Part shown: one piece after another, positions 1-4,356 of the stretch
Layout: the number at the start of each line of letters is the position of its first letter
Numbering within the stretch: position 1 is the stretch's first letter
Source of the DNA: Pseudomonadota bacterium
Lineage (GTDB): Bacteria; Pseudomonadota; Alphaproteobacteria; Rhizobiales; Devosiaceae
DNA: 6,186 nt
Direction: 5' to 3'
Assembly (NCBI GenBank): GCA_023387585.1
Contig: JAEWHZ010000296.1
Location: 1-6,186 of the forward strand
The notes under the pieces: model-generated
What the model saw: only the letters and a program-made list of their open reading frames with translations
The model's database searches: none
Told to the model about the DNA's origin: nothing
Program-made: the position numbers and the translations under genes

Positions 1-475
1 GCAGCTCGGCCCAGGTGGACGGGACGTCCTTGCCGTGCTTTTCGAGCAGGTCGGTGCGGTAGAACAGCGCCGGGGCGTCGGTGAAGCCGGGAATGGCCAC
101 CAGCTTGCCCTCGACGGTCTGCGACTCGATCACCGAGGGGAAGTGCTCGCCGACGATGCCGGCGGCCGCCTCGCTCAGGTCGACGAATTGCTCCGCCAGC
201 TGCGGGGCCCAGATCACGTCGGTCTGGTAGACGTCGATATCGGCATTGCCCGCCGCCAGCCACAGCCGGTACTGGCCGAACTGGTCGCTGGTCGAGGACG
301 GCATCGGCACGATGGTGACCGTGTGACCCGTCTCTTCCTGGAAAATGTCGAGTTCGGACTGCAGGAACGCAAGTCCCGTGCCGGTGTCGCCGGACACGAT
401 CGACAGTTCCGCCGCCTGCGTGCCGGCCAGTGCCACGCTGGTCAGAAGCCCAGCGAGCAGCATCTTCATCTTCAT
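1..475 (-). CDS. Sugar ABC transporter substrate-binding protein, N-terminal part (cut by left edge)
   Basis: This is a periplasmic solute-binding protein that would deliver a sugar, probably an alpha-glucoside such as trehalose or maltose, to an ABC importer. The first 158 codons are present. The gene starts at ATG 475 and runs left out of the window, against an expected 400-450 residues. Residues 1-22 form a Sec signal peptide: a Lys-rich start (MKMKM), a hydrophobic core (LLAGLLTSVALAG) and a likely cut after TQAA. The mature part reads as the first lobe of an SBP_bac_1 domain. It has LDIFQEETGHTV near residues 43-54, then LAAGNADIDVYQTDVIW, then GFTDAPALFYRTDLLEKHG followed by P-TWAEL, which is the usual order in trehalose/maltose-binding relatives (ThuE/MalE type). 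ATGs at 469 and 463 are alternatives, but only 475 has a good ribosome site (GGAGG, 6 nt upstream). The neighbouring LacI-type gene is divergent and is its likely regulator. Family is confident; the exact sugar is inference. Confidence 0.9.
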   Translation of the reverse strand, partial: MKMKMLLAGLLTSVALAGTQAAELSIVSGDTGTGLAFLQSELDIFQEETGHTVTIVPMPSSTSDQFGQYRLWLAAGNADIDVYQTDVIWAPQLAEQFVDLSEAAAGIVGEHFPSVIESQTVEGKLVAIPGFTDAPALFYRTDLLEKHGKDVPSTWAEL

Positions 476-481
476 GAGAAA

Positions 482-486
482 CCTCC
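482..486 (-). promoter_or_regulatory. Ribosome binding site of the sugar-binding protein
   Basis: On the minus strand GGAGG lies 6 nt before ATG 475. It fixes that ATG as the start over the two in-frame ATGs at 469 and 463. Confidence 0.75.
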
Positions 487-552
487 CGAGAAAAACCTGA
501 TGGGAGATCGGCGCGAGCCTGGGGCATGGCGCCCGACGGGTCCGCACGTTCC

Positions 553-562
553 TCCCAAAGCG
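553..562. promoter_or_regulatory. Possible auxiliary half-operator (TCCCAAAGCG)
   Basis: TCCCAAAGCG at 553-562 matches TCCCAAACCG at 588-597 in 9 of 10 positions, 35 bp away. The second copy is the left part of the better operator candidate at 591-602. Here the right half is not palindromic, so at best it is a half-site in the transporter's leader. Its assignment to the LacI-type repressor is inference. Confidence 0.3.
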
Positions 563-590
563 TGTCCGGCCGGCAGTCAACCGCCATTCC

Positions 591-602
591 CAAACCGCTT
601 TG
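591..602. promoter_or_regulatory. Candidate LacI-family operator at the transporter start site
   Basis: CAAACCGCTTTG is a near-palindrome with the central CG typical of LacI-family operators; five of six base pairs are symmetric. It shares CGCTTTGAA (597-605 here) with the second candidate at 807-822. It lies just downstream of the minus-strand TTGACA promoter candidate, over the predicted first transcribed bases. That is a classic place for a repressor to block initiation. Binding by the adjacent LacI-type protein is inferred from position and symmetry only. Confidence 0.5.
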
Positions 603-608
603 AAGCAA

Positions 609-637
609 AGCCAATCAGAGGCTCCGCATACTGTCAA
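609..637 (-). promoter_or_regulatory. Candidate promoter for the sugar-binding protein operon
   Basis: On the minus strand a perfect -35 hexamer TTGACA (complement of 632-637) is followed by a 17-nt spacer and TTGGCT (complement of 609-614). The -10 is a poor match (2 of 6), so activity may depend on further factors. The predicted start is near 602, inside the operator candidate. Confidence 0.4.
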
Positions 638-659
638 GCGGGGTCGGCCCGCCTTTTTT
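638..659 (+). terminator. Possible rho-independent terminator between divergent promoters
   Basis: On the plus strand GCGGG (638-642) pairs with CCCGC (648-652) around a 5-nt loop. After one C comes a run of six T (654-659). The stem is short, and no plus-strand gene lies upstream to be terminated. If real, it would stop antisense transcripts entering from the transporter side. It overlaps the spacing between the two promoters, so a chance GC-stem beside a T-run is quite possible. Confidence 0.3.
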
Positions 660-750
660 AGGCGGCCATCTGCTATCTCCTTGAAATCAATCCTTTATAT
701 CTTGCTGTTGATTGCCGCGCCCTGTCCGCGCATCGGCGCGCCCCCTTCAA

Positions 751-772
751 TTCTGAGGTACGCCCCTCAGAA
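751..772. repeat. Perfect 8-bp inverted repeat TTCTGAGG / CCTCAGAA
   Basis: TTCTGAGG (751-758) and CCTCAGAA (765-772) are exact reverse complements separated by 6 nt. Counting the central C|G pair, 9 of 11 positions of the 22-bp dyad are symmetric. No T-run follows, so it fits an operator better than a terminator. It is unlike the CGCTTTGAA-type sites, so a different regulator may bind here. Confidence 0.55.
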
Positions 773-790
773 AAATGCTAGGCCGCATTT
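773..790. repeat. Inverted repeat AAATGC / GCATTT abutting the previous dyad
   Basis: AAATGC (773-778) and GCATTT (785-790) are exact reverse complements with a 6-nt spacer. The repeat begins directly where the 751-772 dyad ends, and both have 6-nt spacers. It sits just upstream of the candidate promoter of the LacI-type gene. Confidence 0.45.
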
Positions 791-794
791 CGGC

Positions 795-823
795 TTGCAT
801 GAAAAATTGAAATCGCTTTGAAT
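795..823 (+). promoter_or_regulatory. Weak candidate promoter of the LacI-type regulator
   Basis: TTGCAT (795-800), a 17-nt spacer and TTGAAT (818-823) form a plausible but weak sigma-70-like pair (3 of 6 and 4 of 6 matches). The predicted start is near 830. The second operator candidate lies across its spacer and -10 region. Confidence 0.25.
807..822. promoter_or_regulatory. Second candidate LacI-family operator, on the regulator side
   Basis: TTGAAATCGCTTTGAA has a central CG, with six of eight base pairs symmetric. It shares CGCTTTGAA with the operator candidate at 591-602, about 218 bp away. Lying across the predicted promoter of the LacI-type gene, it would fit autoregulation. With the other site it could also support looping across the divergent region. 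Both roles are inference. Confidence 0.5.
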
Positions 824-903
824 GCCGGCGGGAGGACGCGGCGGCCATCCGGAAATGCGTTGCCGCCATGCCGGCGAACCGTTGCCGCCGGCCCGATTCT
901 GTT

Positions 904-1926
904 ATGAGACTGAAAGAGTTAGCTCAGCATCTGGGGTTGTCGCAGACAACGGTCAGCCGTGCCTTGAACGGTTATCCGGAAGTCAAGGAGTCGACGCGCA
1001 AGCTGGTCTTCGAGGCCGCGCAGCGGCTCGGCTACCGTCCCAATGCCAGCGCAAGGCGCCTCGCCACCGGCCGCGTCGGCGCCATCGGCATCGTCCTGCG
1101 CGGCTCCGACGAGCTCGGCCCGCATATGAACGAGTTCCTGGGCGGGCTCAGCGAGCGGCTGAGCGACCAGGAGATCGACATCGTCCTCATCACCGTCTCC
1201 TCCTTCGAGGAGGAGCTCGCCGCCTATCGGCGCGCCGCCGCCAGCAAGAAGGTCGACGCCTTCGTGCTGCATTCCCCGCATGTGCGCGACGCCCGCGTCG
1301 ACCTGCTGCTCGATCTCGGCCTACCCTTCGTGCTGCATGGGCGCACCGATGTGGGGCGCCCGCATGCCTGGCTCGACATCGACAACCAGGGCGCCATCGA
1401 ACGCGCCACCTCGCATCTGCTCGATCTCGGACACCGGCGCATCGCGCTGATCAACGGCATTCGCGGCCGCACCTTCGCCGAGCATCGCGAGGTCGGCTAT
1501 CGCGCCGCGCTCGACGGTCGCGGCATTCCGGTCGATCCGGCGCTGATCGCCAATGCCGTGTTCACCGACGAGGTGGCCTTTCGCATCGCCCAGTCCATGC
1601 TGGAGCTGCGCCCCCGCCCCACCGCCTTCATCCCCGGCTCGATGATGACGGCGCTCGGCATCTTCCGCGCCATCCGCCAGGCCGGCCTTGCGCTCGGGCG
1701 CGACGTGTCGATGATCGCCCATGACGACGTCTTTCCCTATCTCAACGCCGACAACATGTACCCCACCATGTCGACGACGCGTTCCTCGATCCGCGCCGCC
1801 GGGGTGCGCATCGCCGAGCTGTTGATGCAGTTGATCGGCGGCAAGCCGGCGCATACCATCCACGAGCTCTGGCCGGTCGATCTCGTGCTGCGCCAGTCCT
1901 CCACCCAGGCGCCGCCCGGCAGTTGA
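904..1926 (+). CDS. LacI-family transcriptional repressor (AglR/ThuR-like)
   Basis: This is a DNA-binding repressor of 340 residues, the usual LacI-family length, probably released from its operator by a sugar. Residues 3-22 form the helix-turn-helix (LKELAQHLGLSQTTVSRALN). The hinge motif GYRPNASARRLATG is at 43-56. A periplasmic-binding-protein-like effector domain fills residues 60-330, with the late block IAHDD and then the TMSTTRSSIRAAG segment, and it ends in LVLRQSS. I chose ATG 904 rather than the in-frame ATG at 868 because family members begin a residue or two before LKELA; the extra 12 residues (MPANRCRRPDSV) look non-domain. Neither start has a clear Shine-Dalgarno, which is odd. 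The gene is divergent from the sugar-binding protein and two operator-like dyads lie between them, so it is the likely local regulator of uptake. The inducing sugar cannot be read from sequence. Confidence 0.93.
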   Translation: MRLKELAQHLGLSQTTVSRALNGYPEVKESTRKLVFEAAQRLGYRPNASARRLATGRVGAIGIVLRGSDELGPHMNEFLGGLSERLSDQEIDIVLITVSSFEEELAAYRRAAASKKVDAFVLHSPHVRDARVDLLLDLGLPFVLHGRTDVGRPHAWLDIDNQGAIERATSHLLDLGHRRIALINGIRGRTFAEHREVGYRAALDGRGIPVDPALIANAVFTDEVAFRIAQSMLELRPRPTAFIPGSMMTALGIFRAIRQAGLALGRDVSMIAHDDVFPYLNADNMYPTMSTTRSSIRAAGVRIAELLMQLIGGKPAHTIHELWPVDLVLRQSSTQAPPGS

Positions 1927-1960
1927 AAAAGCCGGCGGTGCCGCAACAGGCGGTCGTCGC

Positions 1961-2782
1961 ATGGCCATCGAATTCGTCTCCACACTCTGGCTCGCCGAAC
2001 GGCTCGGCGAGGTGTCCATCGTCGACGGGTCCTGGCACCTGCCCAATGCCGGGCGCGACGCCGGGGCCGAATTCGTCGCCGGGCACATTCCCGGCGCCGT
2101 GTTCTTCGATCTCGACGCCATCGCCGACACCGGTTCGGGCCTGCCGCACATGCTGCCGGCGCCCGGGGATTTCGGCCGCGCGGCCGGTGCGCTGGGGCTC
2201 GAGGCCGGACGCACCATCGTCGTCTATGATTCCGCCGGGCTGTTCAGCGCCCCGCGCGTCGCCTGGACACTCTCGGTGATGGGCGCCGAGGACGTGCGCA
2301 TCCTTTCGGGCGGGCTGCCGCGCTGGCAGGCCGAGGCCCGTCCCCTTGAGACCGGCGAGGCCGATCCCGTGCCGCGCCGCTTCGAGGCCCGCCTGGCAGA
2401 GGAGCGCGTCGCCGGCTTTGACGACGTCGTCGCCGCCAGCCGTGCCCATCGACAGATCGTCGACGCCCGCCCCGCCGCCCGCTTTGCCGGCGAGGTGCCC
2501 GAGCCGCGCCCCGGTCTCAGATCGGGCCATATCCCCAACAGCCTCAACCTGCCCTTCAACCTGCTGGTGCGCGACGGCGAGCTGCTCGGCGATGCCGAGT
2601 TGCGCGAGGTCATCGAGCGCGCCGGCATCGATCTCGACCGCCCGGTCATCACCTCCTGCGGCTCCGGCGTCACGGCCGCGGTGGTGACGCTGGCTCTCGA
2701 ACGGCTGGGCGCCGAAAACATCGCGCTCTATGACGGCTCCTGGGCCGAATACGGCTCCCGCCCGGATGCCGAGATCGCGTGA
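1961..2782 (+). CDS. sseA: 3-mercaptopyruvate sulfurtransferase (two-domain rhodanese)
   Basis: This cytoplasmic enzyme moves sulfur from 3-mercaptopyruvate to a thiophilic acceptor such as cyanide or a thiol through a cysteine persulfide. At 273 residues it is the normal length for the family. An inactive N-terminal rhodanese domain covers about 5-122 (IVDGSWHLP, the GHIPGAVFFDLD turn, YDSAGLFSAPRVAW). A catalytic C-terminal domain follows from about 150 (IVDARPAARFAG, the RSGHIPNSLNLPF turn). The active-site loop is CGSGVTA with Cys233. The small Gly-Ser loop is the mercaptopyruvate type, not the CRKG loop of thiosulfate sulfurtransferases. The ATG at 1961 has only a weak site (AGGCGG, about 8 nt before). 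It follows the LacI-type gene by 34 bp on the same strand with no terminator between, so read-through is likely. No operon logic connects it to sugar uptake. Thiosulfate activity cannot be excluded. Confidence 0.94.
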   Translation: MAIEFVSTLWLAERLGEVSIVDGSWHLPNAGRDAGAEFVAGHIPGAVFFDLDAIADTGSGLPHMLPAPGDFGRAAGALGLEAGRTIVVYDSAGLFSAPRVAWTLSVMGAEDVRILSGGLPRWQAEARPLETGEADPVPRRFEARLAEERVAGFDDVVAASRAHRQIVDARPAARFAGEVPEPRPGLRSGHIPNSLNLPFNLLVRDGELLGDAELREVIERAGIDLDRPVITSCGSGVTAAVVTLALERLGAENIALYDGSWAEYGSRPDAEIA

Positions 2783-2845
2783 CCTATTGCGCGCCTTCGA
2801 TACTCTTTCTCACTTTGATTCGAGGGCCATCCCTGCCCCTCCGCA

Positions 2846-2870
2846 GGTCATCCCGGCGCAGGCCGGATCC
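2846..2870. repeat. Degenerate intergenic palindromic repeat ('VIPAQAG' type)
   Basis: The stretch contains ATCCCGGCGCAGGCCGGATC, with CCGGC (2853-2857) and GCCGG (2862-2866) forming an exact 5-bp stem around GCAG. One extra G after 2866 would extend the symmetry to ATCCCGGC/GCCGGGAT, so it looks like a decayed copy. In one plus frame it reads VIPAQAG, a known mark of a dispersed intergenic palindrome family in proteobacteria. Membership rests on this resemblance. Confidence 0.6.
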
Positions 2871-2914
2871 TCGTTTGCGGTCTCGCATAGGGAACAGCGC
2901 TCGGAAACCTCATC

Positions 2915-2946
2915 GACGGGCTGGCGATTTCCCGCCAGATCCCGTC
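2915..2946. repeat. Long imperfect hairpin, 12-bp stem with AT bulge
   Basis: GACGGG-CTGGCG (2915-2926) pairs with CGCCAG (2933-2938) and CCCGTC (2941-2946). The 12 pairs are interrupted only by an unpaired AT at 2939-2940, around the 6-nt loop ATTTCC. No T-run follows on either strand, so it is not a typical terminator. It may be the second arm of one composite element with the palindrome at 2846-2870, or it may stabilise or end the sseA transcript. Confidence 0.6.
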
Positions 2947-2956
2947 CGGCCAAAAT

Positions 2957-2988
2957 CACGTTTGCAAGATTACGTGCTTTTAACGTGC
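2957..2988. promoter_or_regulatory. ACGTG repeat cluster upstream of the efflux operon
   Basis: ACGTGC occurs at 2972-2977 and again at 2983-2988, exactly 11 bp apart, about one helical turn. An inverted copy CACGT lies at 2957-2961. CACGT and the first ACGTG form a dyad with a 10-nt spacer. The cluster is 120-150 bp before the adaptor start, so it could be a regulator site. No protein in the window is an evident binder. Confidence 0.3.
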
Positions 2989-3098
2989 CCTTCGGCGCGG
3001 TTTGCCTAATTTACCCATGTCGTGCCGATGCTTCGTGTCGGCTGGTGCTGTTCGGGGTGCTTGCGCTGCAACATGTCGAACGCTGTCTTGGTCGGCTT

Positions 3099-3102
3099 GA
3101 GG
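3099..3102 (+). promoter_or_regulatory. Ribosome binding site deciding the GTG start of the adaptor
   Basis: GAGG, within TTGAGGTGA, lies 7 nt before GTG 3110. It supports the GTG as the true start, which also places the membrane anchor right at the N-terminus. Confidence 0.65.
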
Positions 3103-3109
3103 TGAATTC

Positions 3110-4342
3110 GTGCTGCGACAGGTCGTGCTTTCGCTTTTGGTGCTCGGTACGGCCTTCGTGGTCTGGGCCCTGTTCGCGCCCGGCGCCCGCGAGACGCTGG
3201 CCGGCTACGGCATCACCCTGCCCTTCGTGCCGGCCGCGACGGACGATTCCGCTGCGCCCCAGCCCGGCCGTTCCGGTGGCGGCCCGGGCGCTGGGCCGGG
3301 CAGCGGCGGACCCGGCGGTTTCGGCGGCGGTTTCGCCGCGCGCGCCAACAATGTCGTTACCACCCCCGTCACCGTCTCGCGCGTCAATGACGGCATCACC
3401 GCGCTCGGCGAGGGCGTCGCGCTGCGCGCCGTCACCGTCGTCTCTCAGGCATCCGGCACGCTGGTCGAGCTGCTCATCATGCCGGGGCAACGCGTCGAGG
3501 CCGGCCAGCTCATCGGCCGGCTCGATTCCGACAATGAGGAGATCGCCCATCAGCAGGCCCTGCTGGCCGAGCAGGATGCGCAGGCCAATCTGTCGCGCCA
3601 GCGCGAGCTCGCGCGCACCAATCTCGTCGCCGCCACGGCGCTGAACGCCGCCCAGCTCGCCGCCGACAACGCCGCCCTGGCGCTGCGCAGCGCCGAGCTG
3701 GCGCTTGAGAGACGCAGCATCGTCTCGCCCATCGCCGGCACGGTGGGGCTCATCCAGGTGAACGAGGGCAGCTTCCTCGCCGGCCAGACCGTCGTCACCA
3801 CCGTCAACGACACCTCGCAGGTCGGCGTCGATTTCTGGCTGCCCGAGCGCTTCGCCGGCTCGGTGGCGCCGGGCGACGAGGTCAGCGTCTCGGCCATCGC
3901 CCTGCCCGGCCAGAGTTTTACCGGCGTCGTCACCTCGCTCGACAACCGCCTCGATCCGCAGAGCCGCACGCTGCAGGTGCGCGCCACCATCCCCAATCCC
4001 GAAAACCGCCTGCGCGCCGGCATGTCGTTCTCGGTCTCGCTCACCTTCCCCGGCGAGAGCTATGCCACCGTCAACCCGCTCGCCATCTTGTGGTCGGCCG
4101 AGGGCTCCTATGTCTGGCGCTACAATGACGGCCAGGCCGAGCGCGTCATGGCCGAGATCGTGCAGCGCAATTCCGATGGCGTCCTGGTGCGCGGCGACCT
4201 CGCCGAAGGCGATCCGATCATCACCGAAGGCATTCTGCAATTGAGCGAGGGCGTCGCCGTCAACCTGCTTTCCGGCCCGGACGGCAGCGAGACCCGCGCC
4301 GCCATCGGCCCGGCGCGTCCCGCTCCGACGGCCGTCAACTAG
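3110..4342 (+). CDS. RND efflux periplasmic adaptor subunit (membrane fusion protein)
   Basis: This protein links an inner-membrane RND pump to an outer-membrane channel in a tripartite exporter. It has 410 residues. A single N-terminal membrane anchor (about 4-24) carries no lipobox Cys. A flexible linker at 48-78 is very rich in Gly and Pro (15 Gly in residues 53-74). The biotinyl-lipoyl domain is in two halves (about 107-140, VSQASGTLVELLIMPGQRVE; and 203-237, IVSPIAGTVGLIQVNEG). They flank an alpha-helical hairpin at 142-201 that is rich in Ala, Gln and Leu. A beta-barrel follows at 238-313 (LDPQSRTLQVRATIPN, RLRAGMSFSV), then a membrane-proximal domain to about 386. The short hairpin is typical of RND adaptors of the HlyD_D23/MexH-like kind. 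The start is a GTG with a good ribosome site. The pump gene follows by 14 bp, so the two are co-transcribed. The substrate is unknown. Confidence 0.93.
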   Translation: MLRQVVLSLLVLGTAFVVWALFAPGARETLAGYGITLPFVPAATDDSAAPQPGRSGGGPGAGPGSGGPGGFGGGFAARANNVVTTPVTVSRVNDGITALGEGVALRAVTVVSQASGTLVELLIMPGQRVEAGQLIGRLDSDNEEIAHQQALLAEQDAQANLSRQRELARTNLVAATALNAAQLAADNAALALRSAELALERRSIVSPIAGTVGLIQVNEGSFLAGQTVVTTVNDTSQVGVDFWLPERFAGSVAPGDEVSVSAIALPGQSFTGVVTSLDNRLDPQSRTLQVRATIPNPENRLRAGMSFSVSLTFPGESYATVNPLAILWSAEGSYVWRYNDGQAERVMAEIVQRNSDGVLVRGDLAEGDPIITEGILQLSEGVAVNLLSGPDGSETRAAIGPARPAPTAVN

Positions 4343-4346
4343 AGGA
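4341..4346 (+). promoter_or_regulatory. Ribosome binding site of the RND pump, overlapping the adaptor stop
   Basis: AGAGGA shares its first two bases with the adaptor's TAG stop and lies 10 nt before ATG 4357. This arrangement suggests translation of the pump is coupled to that of the adaptor. Confidence 0.5.
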
Positions 4347-4356
4347 TCAGCATTTC

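Larger units (their letters stand above)
476..903. other. 428-bp divergent control region between sugar-binding protein and LacI regulator
   Basis: No gene is supported here on either strand; the open frames that cross it have no family features and overlap real genes antisense or out of frame. The stretch from about 600 to 820 is visibly richer in A and T than the coding DNA on both sides. It contains the promoter, operator, terminator-like and dyad elements listed separately. The predicted transporter transcript would carry an untranslated leader of roughly 125 nt. The regulator's would be about 75 nt. Confidence 0.8.
2783..3109. other. 327-bp non-coding region before the efflux operon
   Basis: No gene is supported. 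Open frames through it are driven by the GC-rich palindromes or by extension out of sseA and into the adaptor gene, and they show no domains. The left half carries two palindromic structures (2846-2870 and 2915-2946). The right half, from about 2950, is more AT-rich and should hold the efflux promoter. I could not find a convincing -35/-10 pair there. No clear T-run terminator follows sseA. Confidence 0.75.

Noticed and set aside
35..661. A 208-residue open frame on the plus strand.
   Set aside because: It runs antisense through the sugar-binding protein and the control region, has Arg/Gly-rich shadow composition, and shows no domain.
658..682. Minus-strand AAGGAG, 7 nt, then ATG GCC GCC TAA: a three-codon leader-like frame.
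   Set aside because: A good ribosome site, but the peptide is only Met-Ala-Ala. It lies upstream of the better TTGACA promoter for the transporter, so it need not be transcribed at all; probably chance.
822..1724. A 300-residue plus-strand open frame overlapping the LacI-type gene.
   Set aside because: It is an out-of-frame shadow made of Arg, Pro and Ala codons. The overlapping frame encodes a full LacI-family protein.
2779..3009. A 76-residue plus-strand open frame between sseA and the adaptor.
   Set aside because: It overlaps the sseA stop, has no ribosome site of note and reads straight through both palindromes; no family resemblance.
3011..4240. A 409-residue minus-strand open frame opposite the adaptor gene.
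   Set aside because: High GC makes long antisense frames common. It has Gly/Asp/Arg-rich low-complexity composition, while the plus strand encodes a complete, recognisable adaptor.
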